Below, in pieces: positions 39,403 to 52,030 of a stretch of 64,000 bases of DNA. Both the position numbers and the translations under genes were made by a program. The notes under the pieces are model-generated. The model did no database searches. It saw only the letters and a program-made list of their open reading frames with translations, and was not told where the DNA came from. Each line of letters opens with the position of its first letter. The first letter of the stretch is position 1. This stretch comes from Atopsyche davidsoni (taxonomy: Eukaryota; Arthropoda; Insecta; Trichoptera; Hydrobiosidae): positions 7,580,501 to 7,644,500 of the forward strand of contig JAILWY010000025.1 in NCBI GenBank assembly GCA_022113835.1. Reading direction: 5' to 3'.

Positions 39403-42400
39403 TCAAAGCCCGGTTTTTACGACTGTTTTTGTAATTTTGACAGCTGCAACATTGTTAGGATTTTCTATTGCTTGTCTATCTAGAATAGCATTTGCTCTCA
39501 AAGCCATGTCTTTCATGGCCAAGTTCCGGTTTGCATGCATCGTCTTCCGAGCATCCACTCTGTTCTGCATCCTCGTGATGGCATGGGCCCCCGCGACTTT
39601 GGTGTACTCCTCCATGGGGATCTGGTTACCGTTTATGGGTTCCAGTCCCGGAGAACTGGGCTGGAAGTAATTCTCAGGGTAGTAGATGTTGCCTTGGTCC
39701 AACTGCTGCTGGTACATGTCATTCAAATACATCATTTCCATGTTTGCTTTCTGCTGTTTTGCGACGCGCATGAGCTCTTGCATTTTGTACGCATTGGGAA
39801 GAGAGTTTGGGGCATCGTATGCGCTTTGGGAGTTTTTGGCTATCAAGGTTTGTAGATCTTTCCAGTCTTCTGGATTAACAGTTGGAGGAGGAGGAGGAGG
39901 GGGTTCTTTAGGCTCTGGGGAGGGTAGCAGAGATAATAGCGTCCTAATCCCAAGGATTCCGGATATCAAAAGGGATACTTTGCTGGTGATTAAGGATATT
40001 GCTCCTATAATAGAAGCAGCTGCCAAAAGAAGAGGTATTGTTGCTGCTACTTTTAGAAGACCTCCGATTAAGACTGGCACCAATAGTTTACCTCCATGCT
40101 TGAATGTTCCTGAAATAAAAAAAATATACATTTTTTAATATTGAAGAATATAAAAAAAGGTAGCCATAAGACTTAAAATAATTGGCCAATATCTATTTAA
40201 CATCTTCTGACAGTAATTACTTCTGTATCAAACATTTTGTCATTTGCTCATTGTAAATAGTTTACGAAACCTAACACTGACTAAAAATATCAACCTTAGC
40301 ATGTTAGCAAAACTATTAGTTTATAAATAATTAAACTATTTGTGTCAAGATTTCTACAATCGATTGATTTTAAGAAAAGAAAACAAAGCATAAAAAATCA
40401 TTGTGATATTTAAAAATTATTTTGCTATCTATTTATTTAAAACCTTTTCATAAAGTTAAAATAAATAAAGCTGAAACAGGAAAAGTTTCGAGTAAACAAG
40501 TATACGAAATCACTGCAATTTCTTGAACAAACAATTTCATCAAACTTTTAAGGAAAATTAAATATACCCCTGAAACAAAGAGAAATAGCGAGAGCAATAT
40601 AAACTATGAAGAATTGGCTGAAGTTGTGATAATATTTCGGTTTCGAAATGGAAACTTTTTATATTTCTAGTATTTTTTTACTTATTACTGTGTATTTTCG
40701 CGTAAAAACAAATTTACTTTTCAAGTATTTCTCGGGTTATTTAAACGATAGCCTGTAAGTTGAAACAAATATACGATAAATCAAAAGCGGTGTACATTTT
40801 TTTATAGAATAATGTTTATATATTTTTTTATTTTAATAATGAAACAAGGTTTAAAAATTTCTGTTTGGGTAGATAAAATCAACTTATAACTTATATCGTG
40901 CCAAAAATAAAAATAACACTTTAACGTGTGAATCGGAAATTTTTAAACATATTTAATTCACAACTGCGGTTGATAAACACAAATTAGAAAAATATTTTAT
41001 TTTTATGGTAAGAATCTAATATTTCTCAGGCTCTACTTTATGCGAAGTGGAGCCTTAAATTTATGTCTTAACCTTAAATATAACCTTAACACTTTATTAC
41101 CAGTTTCAGGCAAGGGTTAACTCCACACTCTCTATATGCTTCATGAATTTACCTGCGATACGTTTTCTTCAGGACCTAGCAAACCAAGCATGGAATTATA
41201 ATCCGGCTTGGCTTATTTCTAACAACTGAGTATGAAAGCCTCTTTAAATATTCCACCAAGAGTTCCTGATCACTTACTTAATATCCGGATGATTTAGCTT
41301 CGCTTGAATTTCTACACAACAATTTACCCCGGAACCGATTAAATATTGTACACATTCTAGGAGATTATACTTTTGATTTTTTTTTTTAATAAGAAGACAT
41401 CAAAGTCCAATATACAGTTAAAAGAAAAAATTATATCTAATTTTTCTACACAAACCCGGGACATACAAGTTCCTAAGCAAGCGAATAACCAACTAGACGA
41501 TAAGGTGATTAAAGCTTGAAAATCAAAGCAGGTGCATTAAATTTTATCTTCAAGTCTAGTAGTTAAAAATATTTTTTCATCAATACGCCAGATGGCATTC
41601 ATTGTTATAAAAAAAATATCACTTAATCACAAGTAATTTTTACATAAACAGGTTTTCTGTGTAAAAAATATATTTAAAGAACTTCATTCACACACGAAAC
41701 AATAAAATAATCATTATCAAATATTTTATACAAAACAAACCTGCATGGCATGTTTATAAGATTTGAGAGCAGTTATATTTGATGTTTTCAGATTTAATGT
41801 TATTGATTTATTATAAATCCCTGAAACGTGAAAACATCAAGAAACTACAATTCATCGAACATGGATGGGTGAAAATGAATGTAAAAAAATGTTTTTCTTA
41901 CAATCAATGTGCTTAAATGTGTTGTCCATACATTCATTTTTTATAAAACGCACAGATTGTATAAATTATTGCAGTAAATATCTATTAATAAATATTTTTA
42001 TTCATACTTCAATTCCGTCTTTGTAACGTAAGAAGACCCAGTTTTACTATAAGTGGAGTTCTAAAACATTTACGCATCAACTATTGCACACAAATGCATT
42101 ATTTAAGAGCGATGCATTTTATACGGGCATACTATGCATTTTTACAGAAGACGTAAAGCACAATTATTAATTTTCATAACATAAAAAGAGCACTTCACTA
42201 GTAAAATAATTTAATCAATGTATTTTCCATTAAGATGTTTTCATGTGTTGAAACAATTTGTCGGGCATATTTGTATTAGTGATAATTATTTGTCAATGTC
42301 ACCGAATAGTAAAATTACTTACTCTACTGTCTGATCCAAACTCACACTTCCATGGTAACTGAAGAATGTGTTTTAATCTTACCAGTTTCTAAGAGTTTCC

Positions 42401-43044
42401 TCGTCGTTTCATGGGTTAATCGATCACTTATATAGTGCCATGTAAAAAATGCATTCAAAACTGTAAACTATTTCGTATCTCAATGAAAAGTACAAACACT
42501 TGTCAACCAATGAGTCCCGATTTCAAAACCTAGTAAATGAATAATCTTTTTCAGCTCTTTCAGCATTTTGCTCTGTTTGACCGAAAAATATGAACAACTA
42601 AATGACTTTACAAATTTTAATAAAACAACTTCTTTGTCTTTGTTTCAGCTTTCAAAAAAAAACAATTGTTTGCTTCAATACGGAGTATTTCTAATTAATT
42701 TTGTGTATCGTTTTTCGATTTAACCATCAATCAAACGGAAATTAGCAGCAAGCATGGTTTTTAGCAAAAAAAACACTCAAAGTAAGATGACGCTTTTGGC
42801 TAATTAAGGTTCGGTTGTCGGATTTGTCGCCGCGTGCGTAGGCTGCTTGAATATCAATAAAATGCATACTTGGATCGGACGTGTTCTTCTTAGCTTGGTA
42901 GCTGGAATCTTTCAGGAGAGATGCTGAAGCCGCAGAGTTTTTTTCATTGGAAACTGCGTCTCTGGCCGAGGCGCTTTCACAGCACTGCACGAACCAGAAG
43001 GCACACGTCGCAACCACCAGCAAAGCCTTATTTCTCGACGCCAT
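39403..43044 (-). CDS. Osiris-like protein (gene 2), 3 exons inferred
   Basis: Minus-strand gene. Exon 1 starts at ATG 43044 (GAC context; an in-frame ATG at 43077 is an alternative) and encodes a signal peptide ending near A-S-A and a polar Ser/Ala/Lys stretch. Its 3' end is uncertain: phase-1 donors lie after 42870, 42792 and 42777. A 78-bp exon, 42460-42383 (acceptor tttacag, donor gtaaga), encodes about 25 residues ending R-K-L-L-E-T. Exon 3 is 40109-39403 (acceptor ttatttcag). All joins are phase 1. Exon 3 opens with K-H-G-G-K and a hydrophobic block whose I-T-S-K-V-S-L-L-I-S-G-I-L-G-I pattern matches the Osiris module, then seven prolines and a Gln/Met/Asn-rich tail. The usual cysteine pair is not seen, so this is a divergent member or exon 1 is incomplete. 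Function unknown. Confidence 0.65.
40110..42382 (-). other. Intron 2 of gene 2 (2,273 bp)
   Basis: Lies between donor gtaaga (after 42383) and acceptor ttatttcag (before 40109), phase 1. A hairpin with 11-bp arms (aggctctactt / aagtggagcct, one G-T pair) sits at about 41029-41056. The patch 41030-41340 is a little GC-richer and has no recognised content. Confidence 0.5.
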
Positions 43045-43961
43045 GTCAACACGCAAAACCCACCCGCGGCACGGCATCTTGCATGAGGATCGAATAGCTA
43101 TTCAAATACGAGACTACGCGGTGAGACACTGAAAACTAATCTCAGTTACGAACTCCACTGTTGACTCACAATAGATCAAACATTCAACGCTACTAAAACA
43201 CGAAATTTCAACTGTCTTTACAATACATACAAAACAATGCGCAAAATGCAAAATTTACTTGCACCTCATAACATGTATCGAAAAAAAATTTAAATTCGCA
43301 ATTCTAAAATATATTTTTCGCGTAAATAACAACTGAGAGGTTTGAGCGTGTTCAAATAAAACCACTGTAAAAAAAAATCACAATACAAGAGTGCTTAATG
43401 AAAAGCAAACCAAATAATTTTTTCAGCAGTTTTGGCGCAGGTATAATTTGAGAGATAAGCTTGAAAACGTGTAAATAATTAACCGCAGGAAAAAAATTCA
43501 CAATAAACAGTGCTTTGTAACAATAAAAAAATGAAAAACTTTTTTTTGTTTGCGTTTTCAGCGAGTTACAGTCAGACAAGGAAGATTTCGCAGAGGCGAG
43601 GAATGCGTCTCTTTTGTCGTATTGAATAGCACTGATGGTTTTTTTTTATCACGCGTGCGTTTTATGTATCAACTGCCGGTGAATTATTGCTTTTCTAGGT
43701 GCGTTTTACAGACGGTGGCCATGTAGGGATTACCTTTACTTAGTTTTGATCAGCGGAGCATGCTGTGAACGCTAATTTGACCTTTTAGCCGAGAAGTCTG
43801 CGGCCGTCACGCCTTGCTGGGCGCTTGTGGCTGCTCTTAACTGGAGCCAATTCTCTATTTACCTATTAAAATATCCACATACATTTGATATATTAAAAAA
43901 AAATGTATGTGAGTGTATACCACTGGACATAAATTGAGTAAAGGCTATTGATTGTTTAAAG
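43045..43961. other. 5' flank of gene 2
   Basis: On the minus strand a TCAGT initiator-like word lies at 43132-43128, about 85 bases upstream of the ATG, but no TATA box precedes it at the right distance. A GC-richer patch runs from about 43590 to 43860 without recognisable genes; it may be regulatory. Confidence 0.3.
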
Positions 43962-44045
43962 CAGAGGTCCCTAAACGTTTTGTCCCGTAGACCCCTTGTC
44001 GAGTTTTCCTGTTTTCCGTAGACCTTGCAAATATTGAATTTTTAT

Positions 44046-44110
44046 ATGTGATCGGATTTTTTGTCCGTTATATCCGATAAACAGGGGTTCGTTATATCGA
44101 GGTTTTACTG
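44046..44110 (-). mobile_element. Nested pogo-type terminal fragment
   Basis: Read on the minus strand from 44110, the sequence starts cagtaaaacctcgatataac and continues gaacccctgtttatcggata, followed outward by TA (44111-44112). This is a typical pogo/Tigger end. The partner end is missing. It interrupts the hAT relic, so it inserted later. Confidence 0.6.
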
Positions 44111-44168
44111 TATACCTTTATAAATAAAAACACACAAAATGCAAATATAGTATAATTCACTAAAAAAA

Positions 44169-44325
44169 TCAATACTTTGAATGGGAGGGATGCTTTGATA
44201 GCAATTTTTCAATATGTGGCTTCAAATAAGTCAGATTTAACTTTAAATCGCCTCGCCCAGTGATTTCCAATCTATTTTCTTTTTTTTGTAAGAAGAATGG
44301 CAACCGCACTGAAGCCCTTTTCCAC
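44169..44325 (-). pseudogene. hAT transposase C-terminal fragment
   Basis: Minus-strand translation gives V-E-K-G-F-S-A-V, then after an eight-A run a frame change to R-L-E-I-T-G-R-G-D-L-K-L-N-L-T, then L-K-P-H-I-E-K-L and a stop. The 'R-G-D-L-[RK]-L-x-L-T-x-L-x-P-x-I' string is characteristic of the C-terminal region of Charlie/ZBED5/SCAND3-type hAT transposases. The one-base expansion in the A run breaks the frame. Confidence 0.75.
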
Positions 44326-44796
44326 GAGAAATGAAGATAGAAAAGCCATAAAAAACCTTATTGCGATAGTTCATAATGCAGGATAAATAACAGGTATGTC
44401 TCTCTAAAGCCAAAATTGCTGAAATCCCTTTCTAAACTCCACCTTCAGTTCTTCATTAGTGCTTATTTCGATCAGTTCATCTTGTAGTATGACTTCTGAT
44501 TCTTTAATGTCACCGTATGGATTGATAATCCACTGTGGTATTTTGGTGATGACCTGCTTAAATGGGATTCACTCTCGTAGACCCCCATTAACAGTTCATG
44601 AACTTCCAATTTAATTTTTCGCTGTCATCAACGCCTTCCAGGGCGGAATCGACCCCTGGGGGTCCATATTGACCACTTTGGGAACCTATGGTTAGCTTAC
44701 AGATATTTTTAATCTCTCCTACTACCCAATAAATAAATTTTCTTGCTTGCAAATATAAATTTTATGAAATAGTTACTGCTGTTGAAAGATCTTTTT

Positions 44797-45010
44797 CATA
44801 AAGTGCCTGACCCCAGAGGAGGTTGACGGTCATTTCACTGAGCATATACCCATAGTGAGCCAGTGTTCATGGTTTTCTAAGGGGAAAATAGTGTAGTTGG
44901 TCCCCTGTTCCTTCTACATCGCAGTTTTATATTCAAAAGAAAAGTCTGCGTATTGCTGATGCTTATAGGTTTATTATATGATAATTTCCTTACAAAACTC
45001 TGGTGTTTAG
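44797..45010 (+). repeat. Dispersed repeat family, copy 1
   Basis: Shares with 61697-61910 the words gtgcctg/cgcc, tttcactgagcatata, gagcc, tgttcatggttttc, aaaatag, cttctacatcgcagtt, gtattgctg and ttccttacaaa in the same order and spacing, at roughly 75-80 percent by eye. A/T-moderate and non-coding. An unnamed mobile repeat. Confidence 0.65.
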
Positions 45011-48000
45011 ATCTCATACTCCTTCAATAGCAAAGTCCCCCACGTACTTCCAGAGCTCATCCCTTCACAATCATTTCAAATCTACTACTCCATTACCGAT
45101 CCTTTACTCACGCTCAGGGTACAGAATGGCAGCCATGCACAAGCAACATAATGAGGAGTGCGGGGAAGGTTAAAAAATAAGAGATATTATGTATACATGT
45201 GATGTAGGTAAAAATACTACTTGTCTCTAGATAAATATTTCCCAAGTGTTTTTATTTGTATTTATATTAATATATGCGAGTTTACAAAGAGACAGTAAAT
45301 AAATAGAAATAAATTTCATGTCATTTCAAGAAACTGTTAAATTATCGTGTCATATATACGACAATATAACCTTGTTAGTGAGATGAAGGTTGAACCGCCA
45401 ATCATCTTAATTTCAGGTGAATTGGTCTGAAAAAAAAACTATACTTAATAACAAGAACGCAAGCGCCTTTCAATTTTCCTCATAAATGCGATATGATTTC
45501 GTCTAATGATGGAGTTTTACTTTCTTTGGTCGAATTTTGTGGACTGTAAAATTAGTTGAAAGTTTAAATTAGGCTGCGTCTGCACTCGATGCTTATTGAT
45601 TATAAAATTACTTGCGTAGTTTATTTTTATTCCTCAAGCCAGGGACATCCAAGCCCGGAAAATCTGATAACGGAAATGCACTCAAATGCACTTGTGTTGA
45701 TTTGTTTTTACTCTGCAAGCAAAAACATCCAAACCCAGATAATCTGAAAACACATAACTCTTTAAGAATAAGAGTTCACAGGGGAATAGCGTAGAAGACG
45801 AGCTGTAGAATGCATTAAAGTTTTCACAAGAAAAAGATATTCAAGATCAAATAATTCAAGAATTATATTAGGCATATAAGGTCTTGCAATAAATTAATAA
45901 AAAAAAAAATTGCTTTTAAAACTGAGATTTTTTTAATGAACAAAACTAGGGTTTTATTTGATATTTTATTCCTCCTTCAAGTATGTTTTATTCAATGAAT
46001 GCATTTACAATTAATTCATTATTTCATACCTGAAGCGTAAATAAATAAAATTATGCACATGCATTCAAATGGCATTGTATGTTTAAAATCCCACATTACA
46101 AAATTAATATAAATGACAACACTAAACCTGTTTAATTAGTAATTTAATTCGATATCTATAGATTTATAATAATGAGCGATTATTGACGTATTTCAAATGT
46201 AATTATTTTCAGTTGGATGAATCAAACGTGATTTATATGGAAAAATTCCTTCAAACACAAACAATATTTCAACATTGTTATTTATTGGTATTTGCAAATC
46301 AACATTCATTGAATTACTTTTGCACAATTTATAACAAACTAGCAATCAAATTCGTAATTTAATAGAACCTTGCATAAAATACCGATGCGTGATTTATTTT
46401 ATTGAAGCATTTGAATTAATGAAAACGAATAATTTTTTATAGAATAAACATAAACAAAATTAATTTAATTTTTTAGCAAGCAATTAATCACCATAATATT
46501 GCTGAAAGTGTTATAGTAACAATAAATAGCAATAATTGGACGAGATGAACCAAATAATGGCCTGCATTGAATGAGAAAAGGTTTTCAGTATTAATAATTC
46601 TGCATAAATTATAAATTTATTTCAGGTTCAATAAAAATACAACTTCTTAAATATTACACTCCCATTGATGCTCTTACAAATTTTCGCTTTTAAATTATAA
46701 AAGCTTGAAGGTTAAATGAAATCATTTAAAAATAGGTTATAAGAAAAACGCTGCATTAATAACACAACGGAGTATATTTCTCAAAGAAAATTTCTAGCTT
46801 TGAATGTTAAATACATATTTTTCTTCATACCGCTTTTATAAAAATAAGTATCGTTTAACCTTTATGATGTGGAATTTCGATTTACAAAGGAAAAGTCCTT
46901 CCAACATGTGTGGTTTTGACATTTCATCGAAACAAGGAAATGAAAATATTTCATATATAATGCGAGTTTAGGGATGAATGTTATATTGGTTAAATAATAT
47001 TTAAGAGTATATAAGGAGATATTATTATTTTTTGGACTTTCGAGATTCACCATTCAATTTTTAATCCAGTTTTTCTTTAAATTGAAACATGAAGAGTAGC
47101 TAGTTGTAAAATGTGACATATATCATATTGTATTGTTTTTAGAAGCTAAAAAAATAAATTATAATAAAAAAACAACGACAAATATCTTCGACAGATTATC
47201 AATTTTATTGTAAGTAAAATCTTTTTAATGCTTTATAGAAAAAATCCACTAATATAATGACATATTAAATATTTTTGACAAAAAGAACTCAATGAAATTC
47301 TATTATGATATATTTTTTTATTTCTAGAAAAGAACAATCAACATTTATTAAAATCATATTTAAATGAGTAATATTAATATTAAAATATTTCAGTAAATTT
47401 ACCCAATAGTAATCAAATGATATAAAATCTAGAAAACATTGCTCTAAGTTAAATTTATTTTCATAAAATTTGTCAGTGTCGAGGTACATTTTTTTAAATT
47501 CATAATTTATGCAAAATTGTTGGTGTATTAAAAATAATGGTGGTGTATAATTTTTCTTCTTGACATATTAATGTGATATTTTAATTAAAATAATATTTTA
47601 GTGCTATTCCCACTTTTGATTTTTTGACCCAACTAATTTTGCAAACATCTTTAATAAAAATTGGGAACAACAATTAAATGTATTTTTTTGACAATACAGA
47701 AAAACCCAAATATTTAATATAAAACAACGTAAATCTGAAAAATGATGGCAAAAACAATTTACCTGTCTCTATAAATATCAGAAAACCATCGTTAAAGCCT
47801 CAGCGGGGATCTTTATAGGAAGACATGAATTTCAGATACACCCAGGTTGCTTATAAATTCCTGCTAAACCATTATTAAAATTCTGAAAGGATTTATTAAT
47901 ATTTACATTATATTATTACAAACGAGATAAAAGACAAATATAGAATATTCAAAAGATACGTCTAAGCATTCTGGCTTGCTTTATGTATAAACCTCATATC

Positions 48001-49227
48001 ATAAATAAGAAAATCAGCAAATATTTGTACGTCTTGTTTGATTAACATTTTTAAACAATGAAAAGTTTCAACCCTTACATAAAATAAATTTTAAAAGGGA
48101 ATTCGCATAACAGGTACTTTTTTGAGTAATTATTTATATTTCATTATTTCAAACACACTTGAGGCGTAGATCGTGTTTTTTTTTATAGACAGACTTGTGT
48201 AGAGCACTTTTATATTATTAATTAAAATTTATTTCCATGTTACTATTGTGTTTTATCCGAATCAAAAGCCGTAAAAACAAGATAAAAATAAATAATGATG
48301 GTCATGACCAATTGGTTGCATTTTTGGCTCCTATTTTAAAAAAGCTTACATGAATATTTGTTTTATTTTATATAGTTTATATTTTAAATGCTATTAATAA
48401 TACTAATTAATTTATATAATTTATCAGCTCATTCCTAAAATCATGAAAAAATACGTTTTACAAATAAAAAAAAACCAATTTCTCCATGCATAATTAAATC
48501 GTTTTTACAAACCTATGGGAATTTTTACATAAAGAGAAACAAGTAAAATACAATGCGTTTTTACTTCAGGAATAAACTTCATTATGAAAAGTGGTGTTAC
48601 ATACTTTTATCTCGCTATAACGCGTCTTTATGTCGTTTATCTCATATATAGGTTAACAACACTTTTCATTACATATTTTCATCCATTGATTATACATAAA
48701 ACAATGACAGGAAGAGAAATCACATAAGAAAAACGATAACAACATTATGTTCATCCAATAAAACTCGACAATTGTTTAATGCCACGTTTTCCTGGTCACA
48801 ATATGGAAAGTAATGAACTTGTTTCCTATTTTCCCATAAATTAAAACCCATTAGTACTTTCCTTTGTAATAACTCAGTGGAAATTGGAAAAACCCATCGC
48901 TTCTTGTCAATCTATGCCAGTAGTCGTTGTTGTAATTTTTCCGCACACCTGAATGGATTTTACCATCAATTTACCTGTCGCTTTTCACCTGTAACCACAC
49001 GTGTAATTTTTATTACTTCTTTTATTTTTATCACCAAGTATTTCAAATGCCCAATAAATATAAAAGAATGCGTCAAGTGTACTTTTCAGTTTTTTTGTTT
49101 GTTGGGCATAATATTTTAATGTTTTTGACAGAAAGCACTTGGCGGAATTATTTAATATTATGACTGGAATATTACAATGATTTTTTCGCTTTTAACAGGC
49201 GTAAATATAAAAGGCACCCTGTTTAAT

Positions 49228-49263
49228 ATTACACTAATCAGCGTGTACATTGATTAGTGTAAT
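49228..49263. repeat. Perfect 13-bp hairpin
   Basis: attacactaatca (49228-49240) pairs exactly with 49251-49263 around a 10-base loop; pairing continues outward with one mismatch. Possibly a remnant of a small TIR element. Confidence 0.55.
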
Positions 49264-51944
49264 TATTAAAATTTATGCAATTAATTATCATGTTCGACGT
49301 ACATCATATAGATTAAATATCGTGTGTTAACTGTACTCAGTTTGACAGGTAAATTTATTAACATGCAAGCAAATAACAGAATTGTGGTAGTAAATAATGT
49401 AAACCTTGTTTTTAACAAGTAATTGTGTAACATACATAGTAATAAAACAAATATTATAAAGTATTCATCCATATTGTTTTCTTATAGTAATCGCATTTTT
49501 TTAATGAAAACAAACACACTTTAAACTAACTCATGTAATATCAAAATAAATCGTTGTTTATACAACTTAATTACATTTATTAAGGTGAAAGTCAAACTAG
49601 TGATCTCTTCATCAAGATTTATCATTGTATTAACAATTCCAAAAAAAATCAAATCAGACGTTTTGCGGTTTTATAACCTGAACACTACAAAATAATTTTA
49701 ATAAATAAATATTACAATTGATTGATATATATTTAATGTATTTGTTTTTCAGTTGAGTTAGTAATAAGTGAAAGTGTAGATTAGTACTTATATGTATTTC
49801 ACCACTTAAGTTTTGACATTATCTGTTTACACTAGATATAAGTATCAAGCGTTTAGCGTATCGCTGCACACAGATCAGTGATTAAAACATACACGCATGT
49901 TTGTTTTACTTGAAAACCGATAACACTTTCTAAACACACTCGGCAGCCAAGTTTCGATAAAATATTGAACATTCATTTGCATTGCGTTTTCTGCTGAGCC
50001 TACGCGTTGATTTCTCTGCTGTAAAAAAAATAGCTCACGCTGTTTAGCGGTTAGCAAGTTCCAGCAATTTACTCAATACCTCAAGATGCAGAGAAAAATG
50101 CACTCGCTGCAGTTGAGCGAGTCCGCTGGAAGACAGAGACGGCCAACCTATACATGCCGGACACGTCACATCCGCCAAAAACCTTTTAAAAATCTACAAA
50201 ACCTCACTTCACTTGAAGATGCTGAACTTAAAATATTTCAAAAATTATTATTGTATAAATTAAAAAATTATATTTTATTTATTTTTTAAATATATTAAAC
50301 TGCTAATTGAGCCGTGCTTTGTGGTTATATTATTTAAATAACGATTTTTTTGAATCTGCGTTAATTTTTTCAATGGTTGCTTATTCCAGAATGATATTCC
50401 ATTGTGAGAATTACACAAAAGAGGTACATTGCTATTTAGAGAAAAGTAAAATATCATGTTGAGAGACTGCCTGCTTTAATGCGCTTTTATGCGCTTCGCA
50501 GATTCAAAACCCGGATTAAGATCGCTTAAGCCATTAAGAGCATAACCATTCCATGCCATATAAGACTTTGAAAAGATTCAACATGACATGGTAGAAGAGA
50601 AGAAGCATAAAGGATTGTTTAAATAGACTTATGCTGATTTGGTAAGGGATTTACTGAACCCATTGCTATTGAATCTTGTATACTTTAAATCTGCTGATAA
50701 ACTGCTATTTATTGCAAGAAATAGTAGTTTTTTTAATGACAGGCTCAATTACGATGAGAACTGTGGACTTTTTGCTTTCAAGTGCTTTTCAGGTTGTGGT
50801 AGAGTTACAACAAAAAAGCTGCATAAATGTTATAATCTAATACAATAAATACTGTTTAAATTACATTATTAAAAAAAATGCTTTATTTTTTAATTAAAAA
50901 AAATGTTAAAATGACAGTTTAATTTTATGAGTATTTTACTTTTCAGATAATCCATATATAATGCATTCTATCATGAGGAAAATAATTTTTTATCGACTCT
51001 GTTTTCGTGTTTAACAAAATCACTTTTTATTTGCAAACTACTTTGTACAATTCGAACTTTGCTATGATTTTTTAGTCGAAATTTTTAAGATTAAGGCTTT
51101 GAAAGAATTATCATGAAAATAATATTATTAATCAGACAAAGTACTTGGCAGAGATAACAATTATCGTAGGTCCAAATGCATCTTCTTGTAAACAGTAAAG
51201 ACTTTCTCTATTTAATCTTTAATATCGTATATTGCATATAATGAACAGTATCAATTTGATTAACATAAGAACGATGGTTTTATACTCTGTGCTTTATGGT
51301 TCGATTCCAATTAACTTGATACTAGAGAGAGTTTAATATAAATAAAACCCATATCAATTTAACCATAATTTTGACTTACTAACCATAATGAAATCCTAAA
51401 AATAAATTTGTATTTATTACAAAAATTCGTATACAGTGTTTACAATATGCTTTGAGGCAATGCCATTCAAAATTAAACCACATATTTTTTTATGTTTATA
51501 AACACATGTGAGTTTGAACCTTAATATTGTTTTTTTTTATCTTTATTTACGAATAATATATGACAGCACAGCCCTTATTATTAATTAAATAAATTCATTT
51601 TAATCCTCGTATAGAAAACACATGATTCCCCATGGTGATTTTATTTTTAATTTATGTTCATAACATCTGTTCAAGTGAACATTTTTTGACGTAATAGTTA
51701 TAAATGCTGTTGTTAATGAATCGAGAATCAATAAATCAATCATTTTATACGAGCTATCAAGATGAAAAGTGAAAATGCTGTACTTGTTCTTGTCTTCACG
51801 GTCAGTAAAAATCATTGAACTTGCCTGTGAGTATCTCATGCACGAATAATACTTGAAATAGAAACAGATCGTTCAGGTAGCACAGGTTTGCTTTCATGTT
51901 CTCAAAGCAGTAAAGGTTTTATTTTTAATTGCATAGAATAACAA

Positions 51945-52030
51945 ATAGGCGTTGGTTGTCTTGTTAGCTAAGTGGTAAGGCTATTGACTTCTGATAGATA
52001 AATTCCCGGTTTGATCACTTTCATGATCGG
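51945..52030 (+). repeat. tRNA-derived SINE fragment
   Basis: Contains ttgttagctaagtggtaagg (A-box region) and ggtttgatcac (B-box region) about 35 bases apart, with the 'ttgactt' middle usual in such SINE heads. No cloverleaf is intact. Intergenic, about 1.5 kb upstream of gene 3. Confidence 0.55.

Larger units (their letters stand above)
43962..44690 (-). mobile_element. hAT element relic (Charlie/ZBED-like), 729 bp
   Basis: The left end reads cagaggtccctaaacg and the right end, reversed, cataggttcccaaagtgg, which fits the hAT terminal style 'cagnggttcccaaa'. An 8-bp target duplication is not evident (gtttaaag versus gttagctt). Inside, the minus strand keeps part of a hAT dimerisation domain, so this is a short, decayed copy. 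A pogo-type fragment is nested near its left side. Confidence 0.75.

Noticed and set aside
39437..40138. Plus-strand ORFs over exon 3 of gene 2
   Set aside because: Antisense shadows. The minus frame carries the Osiris-like module and a proper acceptor; the Gly run on the plus side is the reverse of the Pro run.
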